A stretch of 64,000 nucleotides of DNA from Pseudomonas graminis (GCF_002093745.1 NZ_MTSB01000009.1:166329-230328), one strand, 5' to 3'. Shown: positions 7,934-17,392, numbered from the stretch's first letter. The notes: a model not told the origin generated them from the letters alone. A program made the numbers and translations.

Positions 7934-9043
7934 ATGTCGAATGTTGATCGTCGCAGTTTCATCAAGTTGGCGGGCATTATCGGCCTGAGCGCGGCGCTGC
8001 CTTTCGGGCGCGCCTATTCAGCCGATGCACCGCTGGTGGTCGGGTTCATCTACGTCGGCGCTCGCGACGACTTCGGTTATAACCAGGCCCACGCCCAGGC
8101 TGCCGCCATTATCAAGACGCTGCCCAACGTCAAAGTGATCGAGGAAGAAAACGTCCCGGAAACCGTGGCTGTGCAGAAGACCATGGAAGCCATGATCCGC
8201 CAGGACGGCGCGACGCTGATTTTCCCGACCTCGTTCGGCTACTTCGAACCGCACGTGGTCAAGGTCGCCAAAAAATACCCGGACGTGCGTTTCGCGCACT
8301 GCGGCGGCCTCTGGCAGAAAGGTCGCGACCCGATGAACGCGGGCAGCTTTTTCGGTTACATCGACGAAGCTCAATACCTGAACGGCGTGATTGCCGGGCA
8401 CATGAGCAAGAGCAAAAAGCTCGGTTTTGTGGCCGCCAAGCCGGTGCCGCAGGTGCTGCGCAACCTCAATGCCTTCGCCATGGGCGCGCGCTCGGTGGAC
8501 CCGAGCATCGTCACCACGGTGATTTTCACTGGCGACTGGTCGTTGCCGGTCAAGGAAGCCGAAGCGGCCAACGGCTTGATCGACCAAGGCTGTGACGTAC
8601 TGACCTGCCACGTCGATGGCCCCAAAGTGATTGTCGAAACCGCTGAAAAACGCGGTGTCATGACCTGCGGCTACCACGCCAGCCAGGCTGCACTGGCGCC
8701 CAAAGGCTACCTGACCGGTGCCGAATGGAATTGGGAAACCCCTTATCGCGCCCACGTCGCAGCGGCCCAGAGCGGCGCACCGATGATCAATTTCCTGCGC
8801 GGCGGCCTCAAGGAAGGCTTCGTCAAGACGTCTGCCTACGGACCGGCCGTCAGCGCCCCCGCAAAACAACAGGCGGACGCCATCAAGGCGCAAATGCTGG
8901 CGGGCCAGTTCGTGATCTTCAAAGGCCCGCTCAAGGACAACAAAGGGTCCGTGGTGATTGCCGATGGCGTAGCACTCACCCAGACCGACATCGCTCTGGA
9001 GAGCATGAATTACCTGGTCGAAGGTGTGCTTGGCCAGATCTGA
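7934..9043 (+). CDS. BMP-family ABC transporter substrate-binding protein, Tat-exported
   Basis: 369 aa from the ATG at 7934, which has AGGGG 7 nt upstream; the frame opens 18 nt earlier without a ribosome site. The N-terminus MSNVDRRSFIKLAG is a twin-arginine signal followed by a hydrophobic stretch and an Ala-x-Ala-like cleavage region near residue 30. The mature part begins APLVVGFIYVGARDDFGYNQAH, the entry strand of the BMP (basic membrane protein/purine nucleoside receptor) family, and includes CHVDGPKVIVETAEKRGV and GYHASQAALAPKGYLTGAEW. Family members bind nucleosides or related purine/pyrimidine compounds. Given its neighbours, the ligand may be a nitrogen-rich heterocycle or ureide. 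It lies 14 nt after atzF and 9 nt before the first permease. Confidence 0.88.
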   Translation: MSNVDRRSFIKLAGIIGLSAALPFGRAYSADAPLVVGFIYVGARDDFGYNQAHAQAAAIIKTLPNVKVIEEENVPETVAVQKTMEAMIRQDGATLIFPTSFGYFEPHVVKVAKKYPDVRFAHCGGLWQKGRDPMNAGSFFGYIDEAQYLNGVIAGHMSKSKKLGFVAAKPVPQVLRNLNAFAMGARSVDPSIVTTVIFTGDWSLPVKEAEAANGLIDQGCDVLTCHVDGPKVIVETAEKRGVMTCGYHASQAALAPKGYLTGAEWNWETPYRAHVAAAQSGAPMINFLRGGLKEGFVKTSAYGPAVSAPAKQQADAIKAQMLAGQFVIFKGPLKDNKGSVVIADGVALTQTDIALESMNYLVEGVLGQI

Positions 9044-9052
9044 GGAACGTTC

Positions 9053-10162
9053 ATGAGTCCATCCACACGCCTGCGTCGCGTTATCAGCGCGCTATTGCCG
9101 GGGCTGCCTACGCTGCTGGCCGTGTTTTCCTCGTGCGTGCTGTTCGGGCTGTTTCTGGCGGTTCAGGGCAAGCCCGCCTGGCAGGCGCTGCAACTGGTCG
9201 GTGAAGGCGCGTTCGGTTCGTGGTTTGCGCTGGAAAACACCTTGCAACGCGCAGCGCCGCTGATGCTGACCGCGCTCTGCGTCGCCCTGCCCGCAAGGGC
9301 CGGGCTGATCATCATCGGCGGCGAAGGCGCGCTGGTACTCGGCGGACTGGCGGCGGCGGTCATGCCGTTGTGGCTGGGACATCTGCCTGCCGGGCTGATG
9401 CTGGTCTGCATGGCACTTGCGGCGATGAGCGTGGGTGCGTTGTGGATCGGCTTGAGTGGCCTGATGCGCCAGCGCCGTGGGGTCAACGAGACGATCAGCA
9501 GCCTGCTGCTTTCCTACATCGCTCTGGCGCTGTTCCGACAACTGGTGGAAGGCCCGCTGCGCGATCCGGCCAGCCTGAACAAGCCCTCTACTCCGCCGCT
9601 GGACGATGCCTATCTGGTCGGCACCCTCAGTGATGGTTTTGAAGTGCATTGGGGGCTGGTGGCGGGTGTGGTCGCCTGTTTGCTGGCGTATGTGCTGGTA
9701 CACCACAGCATCAAGGGCTTTGCGCTCGCGGTGGTCGGCGGCAACGTGCGCACGGCATTGATGATCGGCTTGCCCGTGGACCGCCTGATTCTGCTCAGTT
9801 GCCTGTTGGGCGGCGCGGCGGCGGGTCTGGCCGGCATGTTCGAGGTCACGGCGGTGCAAGGCAGCGCAAATGCTGCGCTGATTGCAGGCTACGGCACCAG
9901 CGGCATTCTGGTCGCCTTCGCTGCTCGTCATCATCCGCTGGCCATTATCGTCTGCGCCATTTTGCTGGGAGGGCTGGAAGCCAGCGGTGGACTGCTGCAG
10001 CGCAGGCTTGGCCTGCCGGATGCGACCACACTGATTCTGGAAGGGCTGCTGTTCACCAACCTGCTGCTGTGGGAAGCCCTCGGCGGGCGCATCGCAGCCT
10101 GGAAAATCAGGCTGACGACGCCGCACACGCAGGCGAATAAAGGAGCGCTACAACGTGGCTGA
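9053..10162 (+). CDS. BMP-type ABC transporter permease 1 (YufP-like)
   Basis: 369 aa with about eight to nine hydrophobic segments, an integral inner-membrane subunit of the BPD_transp_2 family. Landmarks are ARAGLIIIGGEGALVLGG, the common glycine-rich membrane motif, and the RGVNETISSLLLSYIALAL segment, which resembles the NE(I/V)xxxLL coupling region of nucleoside-type permeases. GGNVRTALMIGLPV marks the late loop. It is the longer of the two permeases, as in YufP/YufQ-type systems. A GAGGAACG ribosome site precedes the ATG, and the gene overlaps the next permease by 8 nt, implying a heterodimeric channel. Confidence 0.87.
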   Translation: MSPSTRLRRVISALLPGLPTLLAVFSSCVLFGLFLAVQGKPAWQALQLVGEGAFGSWFALENTLQRAAPLMLTALCVALPARAGLIIIGGEGALVLGGLAAAVMPLWLGHLPAGLMLVCMALAAMSVGALWIGLSGLMRQRRGVNETISSLLLSYIALALFRQLVEGPLRDPASLNKPSTPPLDDAYLVGTLSDGFEVHWGLVAGVVACLLAYVLVHHSIKGFALAVVGGNVRTALMIGLPVDRLILLSCLLGGAAAGLAGMFEVTAVQGSANAALIAGYGTSGILVAFAARHHPLAIIVCAILLGGLEASGGLLQRRLGLPDATTLILEGLLFTNLLLWEALGGRIAAWKIRLTTPHTQANKGALQRG

Positions 10163-11075
10163 TATCGACCTGGGCACCTTTCTACTCGCGCTGCTGGCCG
10201 GGGCAATCCGTGTCGGCACGCCGTTTCTGTTCGTCAGCCTGGGCGAGTGCCTGACCGAGAAAAGCGGCCGGATCAACCTCGGGCTGGAAGGCATTCTGGT
10301 GGCCGGGGCGATGTCCGGCTATGCCGTGGCGTGCCTGAGCGGCTCGGCCTGGCTGGGCGTCGGCGCTGCTGCCGGGGTCGGAATTGTGCTGGGCCTGTTG
10401 CACGGCCTGGCCTGCTCGCTGCCTCGGGTCAACGACATTGCGTTCGGCATCGCACTGATTCTGCTCGGAACCGGGCTGGCGTTCTTTCTCGGTAAAGCGT
10501 TTATCCAGCCACAAGCGCCCATGCTGCCGTCGCTGGCCTTGGGTGCCTGGAGCGACGAGGAACGCGTGCGTTCGGCGCTGAACATCAATGTGCTGTTCTT
10601 TGTCGGCGCTGCGCTGGCGTTCGTTCTGCACTGGGGGCTGCGCACCACCCGTTGGGGGCTGATGCTGCGGCTGGTCGGCGACCATGCCGACACCGCACAG
10701 GCGCTGGGCTATCGCCCGCTCAAGGTACGCATTCTGGCCACGGCCGTCGGCGGCGGGCTGGCCGGCATTGGCGGGGCCTATCTGTCGCTCTACTACCCCG
10801 GCAGCTGGAACGAAGGGTTGTCCAGCGGTCAGGGCCTGATGGCGGTGGCACTGGTGATTTTTGCGCGCTGGCGGCCATTGGCGTGCCTGTGGGCGTCGCT
10901 GCTGTTCGGTGCCGCTGGCGCCATCGGCCCGGCCTTGCAAGCCGTGGGCATCAGCGCCGGCTATTACCTGTTTGCCGCCGCGCCTTATGCACTGACGCTG
11001 GTGGTGATGTACGCCACCTGCCGCCGTGGCCGCACGCTGAACGGCGCACCCGGCGAACTCAGCCTGACGCGATGA
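10155..11075 (+). CDS. BMP-type ABC transporter permease 2 (YufQ-like)
   Basis: 306 aa starting at GTG, with AGGAGC about 9 nt upstream, and overlapping permease 1 by 8 nt. The N-terminal RVGTPFLFVSLGECLTEKSGRINLGLEGILVAGA stretch is the hallmark of the shorter BMP-system permease (TPLxxAxLGExxxERSGxxNLGxEG). PRVNDIAFGIALILLGTGLAFFLG follows. It should have about eight membrane segments and pair with the preceding permease. The ATPase gene for the system lies two genes downstream, after the formamidase and biuret hydrolase genes, so the transporter genes are interleaved with the catabolic genes. Confidence 0.87.
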   Translation: MADIDLGTFLLALLAGAIRVGTPFLFVSLGECLTEKSGRINLGLEGILVAGAMSGYAVACLSGSAWLGVGAAAGVGIVLGLLHGLACSLPRVNDIAFGIALILLGTGLAFFLGKAFIQPQAPMLPSLALGAWSDEERVRSALNINVLFFVGAALAFVLHWGLRTTRWGLMLRLVGDHADTAQALGYRPLKVRILATAVGGGLAGIGGAYLSLYYPGSWNEGLSSGQGLMAVALVIFARWRPLACLWASLLFGAAGAIGPALQAVGISAGYYLFAAAPYALTLVVMYATCRRGRTLNGAPGELSLTR

Positions 11076-11099
11076 ACTGATCTTTCGAGGAGGCATGAC

Positions 11100-12128
11100 A
11101 TGGCCAGTGGTCTTGGTGGTTTGAACAAGTCGCCCAACGGCGTGGTGATCGGTCTGGCGCAACTGGCGCTGCCCGATCCCCACACGCGCGAGGCGTTGTG
11201 GGCGCAGACGCAGAAAGTGGTCGGCATGGTGGCCAAGGCGCGGCGCAGCAATCCGGGCATGGACCTGATCGTGTTTCCTGAATACTCCCTGCACGGCCTG
11301 TCGATGAGCACCGCGCCGGAGATCATGTGCAGCCTCGACGGGCCGGAAGTCATGGCGCTGCGCGAGGCGTGCAAGGAGCACCGGATCTGGGGCTGTTTCT
11401 CGATCATGGAGGCCAACCCCCACGGCAACCCGTTCAACAGCGGCCTAATCGTCAATGACCTTGGCGAAATTCGCCTGTACTACCGCAAGCTGCATCCGTG
11501 GGTGCCGGTCGAACCGTGGGAGCCGGGCGATCTCGGCATACCGGTCTGCGACGGCCCGCGCGGCAGCACGCTGGCGCTGATCATCTGCCACGACGGCATG
11601 TTTCCGGAAATGGCCCGCGAGTGCGCCTACAAAGGCGCCGACATCATGCTGCGCACCGCCGGTTACACCGCACCGATCCGTCATGCGTGGAAAATCACCA
11701 ATCAGAGCAACGCGTTCACCAACCTCATGCAAACCGCGAGCGTCTGTATGTGCGGCTCCGACGGCACGTTCGATTCGATGGGCGAAGCCATGTTTGTCGA
11801 CTTCGACGGCACGGTGATGGCCGAAGGGGGTGGCCGGGCGGACGAAATCGTCTGCTGCGAACTGCGCCCCGATCTGGTCCGCGAGGCCCGGGTGCATTGG
11901 GGTGTCGAAAACAATGTCTATCAGTTCGGCCATCGCGGTTATGTGGCGGTCAAGGGCGGCGCCCGCGATTGCCCTTACACCTACATGCACGACCTGACCA
12001 AAGGCCAGTACCGTCTGCCCTGGGAGAACGACGTGGCGCACACCGACGGCAGCGCCTGCGGTTTTGCCGCCCCCGAACGCGAATTCAAACCCGTCCCCAG
12101 CAGCTGGAAGGAGTCACGCCATGAGTGA
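11100..12128 (+). CDS. amiF: formamidase (AmiF-type nitrilase-superfamily amidohydrolase)
   Basis: 342 aa with a strong AGGAGG ribosome site. Hydrolyses formamide to formate and ammonia in characterised AmiF proteins. The Glu-Lys-Cys nitrilase triad is visible: Glu61 in VFPEYS, Lys130 in YYRKLHPW and Cys163 in [10 protein letters not shown]. AmiF-specific stretches include [29 protein letters not shown] and the C-terminal [13 protein letters not shown] and [11 protein letters not shown], which match the H. pylori formamidase pattern rather than the longer aliphatic amidase AmiE. It is cytoplasmic. Its position beside biuret and allophanate hydrolases suggests formamide, or an N-formyl compound, arises in the same pathway. 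It overlaps biuH by 8 nt. Confidence 0.88.
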   Translation: MASGLGGLNKSPNGVVIGLAQLALPDPHTREALWAQTQKVVGMVAKARRSNPGMDLIVFPEYSLHGLSMSTAPEIMCSLDGPEVMALREACKEHRIWGCFSIMEANPHGNPFNSGLIVNDLGEIRLYYRKLHPWVPVEPWEPGDLGIPVCDGPRGSTLALIICHDGMFPEMARECAYKGADIMLRTAGYTAPIRHAWKITNQSNAFTNLMQTASVCMCGSDGTFDSMGEAMFVDFDGTVMAEGGGRADEIVCCELRPDLVREARVHWGVENNVYQFGHRGYVAVKGGARDCPYTYMHDLTKGQYRLPWENDVAHTDGSACGFAAPEREFKPVPSSWKESRHE

Positions 12129-12807
12129 ACATCATATTGCTTCGGCGCCCTACCCCTGGCCCTGGAACGGCCAACTGCATGCGCACAACACTGCATTGAT
12201 CGTGATCGACATGCAGACGGATTTCTGCGGCGTCGGTGGCTACGTGGACAGCATGGGCTATGACCTGGCGCTGACCCGCGCGCCCATCCAGCCGATCAAG
12301 GCCTTGCTGGCCGTGATGCGGCCGCTGGGTTTCACCATCATCCACACCCGCGAAGGCCATCGCCCGGACCTCAGTGACCTGCCGGCCAACAAACGCTGGC
12401 GCTCGCAGCGCATCGGCGCCGGAATCGGCGATCCCGGCCCGTGCGGGAAGATTCTGGTACGTGGCGAACCGGGCTGGGAAATCATCGACGAGCTGGCACC
12501 GCTGCCCGGCGAAATCGTGATCGACAAGCCCGGCAAAGGCTCGTTCTGCGCAACCGACCTGGAGCTGATCCTGCGCACACGCGGCATCGACAACCTGATC
12601 CTGACCGGCATTACCACGGACGTGTGCGTCCACACCACAATGCGCGAAGCGAATGACCGTGGCTTTGAATGCCTGCTGCTCGAAGATTGCTGCGGCGCCA
12701 CCGACCCCGCCAACCATGCCGCAGCACTGAGCATGGTCAAGATGCAGGGCGGGGTATTCGGTGCGGTGGGCCATTCCTCGATGCTTTGCGACCTGTGGGG
12801 AGCCTGA
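12121..12807 (+). CDS. biuH: biuret amidohydrolase (BiuH), isochorismatase-like cysteine hydrolase
   Basis: 228 aa from the ATG at 12121, with GGAAGGAG upstream. Converts biuret to allophanate and ammonia. Asp30 (VIDMQTDF), Lys136 (DKPGKGSF) and Cys169 (TTDVCVHTT) form the catalytic triad, and Gln209 (VKMQGG) is the extra carbonyl-binding residue. All four fall exactly six positions before Asp36/Lys142/Cys175/Gln215 as I recall them for Rhizobium BiuH. Long identical-looking stretches ([33 protein letters not shown]) strengthen the assignment over RutB or nicotinamidase. The product feeds AtzF at the head of the operon. Two nt separate its stop from the ABC ATPase start. Confidence 0.92.
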   Translation: MSEHHIASAPYPWPWNGQLHAHNTALIVIDMQTDFCGVGGYVDSMGYDLALTRAPIQPIKALLAVMRPLGFTIIHTREGHRPDLSDLPANKRWRSQRIGAGIGDPGPCGKILVRGEPGWEIIDELAPLPGEIVIDKPGKGSFCATDLELILRTRGIDNLILTGITTDVCVHTTMREANDRGFECLLLEDCCGATDPANHAAALSMVKMQGGVFGAVGHSSMLCDLWGA

Positions 12808-12809
12808 AC

Positions 12810-14345
12810 ATGCGCGCCCCGAGCCTGGAAACGATTGGTGCCAGCAAGTCTTTCGGCAGTTTTTGCGCACTGGACGAGGTGTCATTCAAGGTCCGCGCCG
12901 GGACGGTCCATGCCCTGCTCGGTGAGAACGGCGCCGGCAAGAGCACACTCGTCAAAGGCATCATCGGTTACAGCCCGCTGCAATCAGGCAGCATTCTGGT
13001 CGATAACCGGGAGCAGACGATCAACAGCCCGCGCGACTCTCATCACTTGCAGATCGGCATGGTGTATCAACACTTCACCGTCGCGCCGGGCCTGAGTGTC
13101 GCCGAAAATCTGGTGCTGTCGCGGGGTGATCTGCCGTGGCGCATCAACTGGGCCAGCGAGCACGAACGCCTGGAAGCCTTCATGGCGAGCATGCCGTTCC
13201 GGCTCGACATTCACCGACAGGTGAGCAGCCTCGCCGCCGGGGAAAAACAGAAGCTGGAGATTCTCAAACAGCTGTATCTGGAGCGGCGACTGGTCATTCT
13301 TGACGAGCCTACCTCGGTGCTCACGCCCCAGGAAGCCGATGAAGTACTGGGCCTGATGCAGGCGATGGCGCACCGTGGCGATCTCACGGTGCTGATGATC
13401 ACCCACAAGTTTCGCGAAGTCAGCACTTACGCCGATGACGTTACCGTGCTGCGCAAAGGCCGTTGGGTCGGCACGGCAGCCGTGGCCGACACCACCACTC
13501 AGCAAATGGCCGCCTGGATGATGGGCGAAGCACAGGTCTGTGGCGTGAGCACTGATCGTCCGGTATCGGCGCCCGGCGCGCCGCAGTTGCAGGTCGAACG
13601 CCTGGACGTGCCGGGCGACAAGGGGACGCTGGCCGTGAAAAACCTGTCTCTGGCGGTGTACCCGGGGGAAATTGTCGGGATCGCGGGTATCTCCGGCAAT
13701 GGTCAGCGCGAACTCACCGAAGCGCTGCTCGGTCAGCGCTCATTCAGTGCCGGCCAGATACGGGTCGACGGCCAGCCTTACCACGCACGGCGTGAGCAGA
13801 TGCAGCGTCTGCGCGTGTTCAGTCTGCCCGAAGAACCCTTGCGCAATGCCTGCATCGGCAGCTTCAGCGTGGCTGACAATCTGGCCCTGCGCAACTTTGA
13901 CCAGCCGCCCTTGTGCCGTCAGGGCTGGCGCCTTGATCGTCGTGCGATAGACGCACAGGCGCGCACGTTGATCGAGCAGTTTCAGGTCTCGCCCAACGAC
14001 CCGAACCGGCCGATCGGCACCTTGTCCGGGGGTAACGTGCAGCGCGCCGTGCTGGCCCGCGAATTGCCCCGTGACGTCGCCGTGCTGGTCGTTGCCAACC
14101 CGGTGTTCGGCCTGGATTTCGCCAGTGTGGCGCTTATCCATCAGCGCCTGATCGATGCCCGCAACAGCGGCACAGCGGTGCTGCTGCTCAGCGAGGACCT
14201 GGACGAACTGCTCAGCCTGGCCGACCGGATCGTGGTCATTCACGACGGCGAGCTGGTCTTTGAAACCCGTGCAGCGGCCGCTGACCGTACCGAACTGGGC
14301 CGTCACATGGCCGGTGCCGAACAGCCTTCGCAGGCGTCGGCATGA
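12810..14345 (+). CDS. BMP-type ABC transporter ATP-binding protein, two tandem NBDs
   Basis: 511 aa using the ATG at 12810; the open frame extends 141 nt further into biuH, but translation there is not credible. NBD1 (about 5-245) has GENGAGKST, the Q-loop MVYQHF, a degenerate signature ([15 protein letters not shown]) and Walker [16 protein letters not shown]2 (about 265-500) has [10 protein letters not shown], signature [14 protein letters not shown] and a degenerate Walker B ([14 protein letters not shown]) without the catalytic Glu. The asymmetry is usual for sugar/nucleoside-type double ATPases. It energises the two permeases upstream. The stop overlaps the next ATG (ATGA), pointing to translational coupling. 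Confidence 0.9.
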   Translation: MRAPSLETIGASKSFGSFCALDEVSFKVRAGTVHALLGENGAGKSTLVKGIIGYSPLQSGSILVDNREQTINSPRDSHHLQIGMVYQHFTVAPGLSVAENLVLSRGDLPWRINWASEHERLEAFMASMPFRLDIHRQVSSLAAGEKQKLEILKQLYLERRLVILDEPTSVLTPQEADEVLGLMQAMAHRGDLTVLMITHKFREVSTYADDVTVLRKGRWVGTAAVADTTTQQMAAWMMGEAQVCGVSTDRPVSAPGAPQLQVERLDVPGDKGTLAVKNLSLAVYPGEIVGIAGISGNGQRELTEALLGQRSFSAGQIRVDGQPYHARREQMQRLRVFSLPEEPLRNACIGSFSVADNLALRNFDQPPLCRQGWRLDRRAIDAQARTLIEQFQVSPNDPNRPIGTLSGGNVQRAVLARELPRDVAVLVVANPVFGLDFASVALIHQRLIDARNSGTAVLLLSEDLDELLSLADRIVVIHDGELVFETRAAAADRTELGRHMAGAEQPSQASA

Positions 14346-15019
14346 TCAGTCTAAGTGCGCACCCCGACCGCTTCACTTTCGAGCCATCGCGCACTGCGGT
14401 GGTGATTATCGACATGCAGCGTGATTTTCTTGAACCCGGCGGCTTTGGTGCCGCGCTGGGCAACGACGTCACGCTGCTGCAAGCCATCGTGCCCGCCGTG
14501 CAGAACCTGCTGACGCTGGCTCGCGAACAGGGTCTTGCCGTGATTCATACCCGCGAGTCACACCACCCGGACCTGTCCGATTGCCCGCCGGCCAAAATTG
14601 AACACGGCTCGCCGGGATTTCGTATCGGCGACCCCGGCCCGATGGGGCGTATCCTGATTCGCGGCGAGCCCGGCAATCAGATCATCGAGGCCCTGACGCC
14701 GCTGGCCGGCGAGTGGATCATCGACAAACCGGGCAAGGGCATGTTCTTCGCCACCGACCTTCATCGGCGGCTGAGCGATGCCGGTATCACGCACCTGATC
14801 TTCGCCGGCGTCACCACCGAAGTCTGCGTGCAGACCAGCATGCGCGAAGCCTGCGACCGGGGTTATCGCTGCCTGCTGATCGAAGACGCCACCGAAAGCT
14901 ACTTTCCCGCCTTCAAACAGGCCACCCTGGACATGATCACCGCGCAAGGTGCCATTGTCGGACGAGTCGCCTCGCTTGCCGACCTGCAACAGGCGCTGCT
15001 TACAAGGAGTACGCACTGA
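14342..15019 (+). CDS. second BiuH/RutB-like cysteine hydrolase
   Basis: 225 aa. A paralogue of the neighbouring biuret hydrolase: Asp24 (VIIDMQRDF), Lys129 (DKPGKGMF), Cys162 (TTEVCVQTS) and Gln202 (TAQGAI) are all conserved, as is the [15 protein letters not shown] loop. It lacks the KRW segment of BiuH and has Glu in place of Asp before the nucleophile region (TTEVC against TTDVC), so it probably acts on a different amide, ureide or carbamoyl substrate. It overlaps the ATPase gene by 4 nt and the AtzH-like gene by 1 nt. The true substrate is not identifiable from sequence; RutB-like ureidoacrylate hydrolysis is possible but there is no pyrimidine pathway nearby. Confidence 0.85.
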   Translation: MISLSAHPDRFTFEPSRTAVVIIDMQRDFLEPGGFGAALGNDVTLLQAIVPAVQNLLTLAREQGLAVIHTRESHHPDLSDCPPAKIEHGSPGFRIGDPGPMGRILIRGEPGNQIIEALTPLAGEWIIDKPGKGMFFATDLHRRLSDAGITHLIFAGVTTEVCVQTSMREACDRGYRCLLIEDATESYFPAFKQATLDMITAQGAIVGRVASLADLQQALLTRSTH

Positions 15020-15414
15020 TGGACATCAACCTTCCCCACGTGGTCGCCGAAGTGACCCACGCCTTCACTGACTACGAACGCGCCCTGCTGGCCAATGAAC
15101 TGACCACGCTGGATGCGTATTTCTGGCATTCGGAACAGACCGTCCGCTATGGCGTGGCCGAGAATCTGCACGGCGCCGACGCCATCGCGCAGTATCGACG
15201 TCAGTGTCAGCCGATCGGACCCGGCCGAACGTTGCTGCGTACGGTGGTGAGCACCTTCGGAGAGGACTTCGCCACGGTCAGCACCGAATTTCACGATGGC
15301 GTGACTCAGCGTCTGGGGCGGCAAATGCAGACCTGGGCACGCCTGGAAGGCGGCTGGAAAGTAGTTGCTGCACATGTCAGCATTGACCTGAGCAGTCTGG
15401 AGCCACGCCCTTGA
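15019..15414 (+). CDS. AtzH-like DUF3225 protein (SnoaL-like fold)
   Basis: 131 aa. Belongs to the DUF3225/SnoaL-like group that includes AtzH, reported to act on 1,3-dicarboxyurea to give allophanate. Tyr19 (DYERALL) and Arg43 (TVRYGVAE) are 24 residues apart, as are the two residues I recall as essential in AtzH (Tyr22, Arg46), so the proposed active site is kept at an offset of 3. The C-terminal QTWARLEGGWKVVAAHVS strand pair is typical of the fold. AtzH homologues usually travel with atzG-atzE, which are absent here; the partner may be the paralogous cysteine hydrolase with which it overlaps by 1 nt. Confidence 0.8.
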   Translation: MDINLPHVVAEVTHAFTDYERALLANELTTLDAYFWHSEQTVRYGVAENLHGADAIAQYRRQCQPIGPGRTLLRTVVSTFGEDFATVSTEFHDGVTQRLGRQMQTWARLEGGWKVVAAHVSIDLSSLEPRP

Positions 15415-16097
15415 ATTCCCCGAACACCACCAACGCACTGGCAGAAGACGTCTATCGTCGGCTCAAACAGGAGATTTTCGACTTCTACCTGCTGCCCTAC
15501 GACCGGTTCACCGAAACGCAACTGGCAGACCGTTATCAAGTCTCCCGAACCCCGGTGCGCGACGCACTTTACCGCCTGCAGCGCGAGGGCTATCTGGACG
15601 TCGAGTTCCGGCGTGGCTGGTCAGTCAAACCGCTGGACTTCGATCAGATCGACCAGCTCTACGACCTGCGCATCGTGCTTGAATGCGCGGCGGTCGAACG
15701 TATCTGTGCCTCTGCCGACGTGCATCCGGAACTCCATGTCCTGCGAGAACACTGGCTGATAGACCGTGCTCATCAACAGACAGACATGCAAGTCGTCGCT
15801 GACCTCGACGAACAGTTCCACACCCAGCTGGTCGCGGCTTCGGGCAATCTGGAAATGGCCCGTATCCACCAGGAAGTCACCGAACGCATTCGCATCGTCA
15901 GGCGGCTCGACTTCTTCAAAAGTGCCCGTATTGAACACACTTACCTTGAACACGCCGCCATCCTCAATGCACTTCAGGCGCGCAAGCGAGACGAAGCGCT
16001 ATTGCTGCTGCGCGCTCACGTGGAAATCAGCAAACTGGAAGTGCGCAAACTGACCATCTCCATGCTCAGCGATGCGCGACGGCGGTATGAGGCATGA
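15411..16097 (+). CDS. GntR-family regulator, FadR subfamily with FCD ligand domain
   Basis: 228 aa from a TTG start overlapping the previous stop (TTGA). The winged helix covers residues ~8-75: YRRLKQEIFDFYLLPYDRFTETQLADRYQVSRTPVRDALYRLQREG. The C-terminal all-helical FCD domain has candidate metal ligands in DEQFHTQL, HAAILNAL and LRAHVEIS. Such regulators usually repress their own catabolic operon and are released by a substrate or intermediate carboxylate. As the last gene of the operon it would be self-limiting. The TGTATACA palindrome at 6091 is the best operator candidate. Its 3' end meets the convergent kinase gene with only 11 nt between stops. Confidence 0.88.
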   Translation: MNSPNTTNALAEDVYRRLKQEIFDFYLLPYDRFTETQLADRYQVSRTPVRDALYRLQREGYLDVEFRRGWSVKPLDFDQIDQLYDLRIVLECAAVERICASADVHPELHVLREHWLIDRAHQQTDMQVVADLDEQFHTQLVAASGNLEMARIHQEVTERIRIVRRLDFFKSARIEHTYLEHAAILNALQARKRDEALLLLRAHVEISKLEVRKLTISMLSDARRRYEA

Positions 16098-16108
16098 AGC
16101 GCTGACGT

Positions 16109-17230
16109 CTATCGGATGCTTCTGCCGAGTTTGCGGGTGAACGGTGCGGATATCTCGCACTTCAGGCCGCCAGGTTCGTAGAAGAACGTTACCGCACCGT
16201 CAAACGCATTACTCAGGCTGCCCTTGATCATCGCTGTGCCATAACCCTTGCGGCTCGGCGGCTCGACACACGGGCCGCTGCTCTCCGCCCAGACAAGCCT
16301 GAACGTGGCGTCGAGATCATCGATACCCTGACTGACAATCCACCACTGTATGTTCAGTTCTCCCGTGTCCCGGGACAGCGAGCCGTACTTGGCGGCATTC
16401 GTGCCCAACTCGTGTATCACCAGCGCCAGCGCCGACGCCGCTTCCTGAGTCAGCAAAATATCAGGGCCGGAAAAACGGATAGCACAGTCTTTTTGATACG
16501 GCGCGAGCATGTCCTGCAGCAACGTGGCCATGTCGATTTCGCAGGTGCTCAATGCCAGTGAATGCGCGCGATGCATCATCACCAAGCGCTCACCAAATAC
16601 CGCCTGGAACTGCTTCGCTTCGGGGTATCGTTTCAGGGTCAGGCTGGCTACGCCACCCATGGTCAGGAACAGATTGCGAATACGGTGCTCAAGCTCACCC
16701 AGCATGAGGGTGTTGGACTCTTGAGACCTGCTGTACGCACAGATGCGGGCACACAACGATGATGCCAACTGCAGAAACTCGCGCTGCTCAACAGTCAATG
16801 ACATGCCCGAAGGGTGGATGATTGCGATGCTCCCCTGGGCATTTTTATCAGCGCTCAATGCCGGAATCGAAATCATCGCTTTTAAATCATGCTGGGCGAA
16901 AAGCGCTTTCCACGCTTGCGAAAAGCGGGGGTCAGTTGCCACATCCGGTACTTCGATGTTTTTTCCGGTCAGTATGCCCAGCCCGCAAGAGCCGTGCTTG
17001 CCGGTAATGATGTTACCCACCAGCGCTTGAGAAAACCCGGACGGCAGATTCGGGAAAATAGACTGACGAAAGGTTCTGCCTGCTTTATCCAGCACATTGA
17101 TGCCCACGATGACACCGGGCAATCGGGCCTGCAGCGCTATGGCAAAATCCTCAAGAAGCGACTCAGCGGGTAAGGCTGATGACATGACGTCCAATGCGCG
17201 ATCACGAAAACCCTCTAGAAACTCACGCAT
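16109..17230 (-). CDS. GAF domain HWE-type sensor histidine kinase
   Basis: 373 aa from the ATG at 17230, which has GAGG 11 nt upstream; a TTG 33 nt earlier is possible. Residues ~25-180 form a GAF domain (VGNIITGKHGSCGLGIL, VPDVATDPRFSQAW, MISIPALSADKNAQGSIAI). The kinase core has the HWE family features: GELEHRIRNLF around the phosphoacceptor His, the N box VIHELGTNAAKYGSLS, a WAESSG motif and the short G-loop GYGTAMIKGSL in place of classical G1/G2 boxes. No membrane segment is seen, so it senses a cytoplasmic signal. No cognate regulator is adjacent. HWE kinases often act in stress or light signalling, but this one has no PHY or LOV domain. Confidence 0.87.
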   Translation of the reverse strand: MREFLEGFRDRALDVMSSALPAESLLEDFAIALQARLPGVIVGINVLDKAGRTFRQSIFPNLPSGFSQALVGNIITGKHGSCGLGILTGKNIEVPDVATDPRFSQAWKALFAQHDLKAMISIPALSADKNAQGSIAIIHPSGMSLTVEQREFLQLASSLCARICAYSRSQESNTLMLGELEHRIRNLFLTMGGVASLTLKRYPEAKQFQAVFGERLVMMHRAHSLALSTCEIDMATLLQDMLAPYQKDCAIRFSGPDILLTQEAASALALVIHELGTNAAKYGSLSRDTGELNIQWWIVSQGIDDLDATFRLVWAESSGPCVEPPSRKGYGTAMIKGSLSNAFDGAVTFFYEPGGLKCEISAPFTRKLGRSIR

Positions 17231-17392
17231 GGCAGCCGCATCCTCAGGTGCGAAAAAGTGCAAGCATCATACACTGGCGAACAACGTGAGACGCTTGAAC
17301 GGGTTGAAACGCTGCTCATCGGCAGACAGCGTACACGTCGTCATTGAGTCGTTAGCGCTATCCTCAACACTTTCAGGGAAGGGAGGCCTTCA

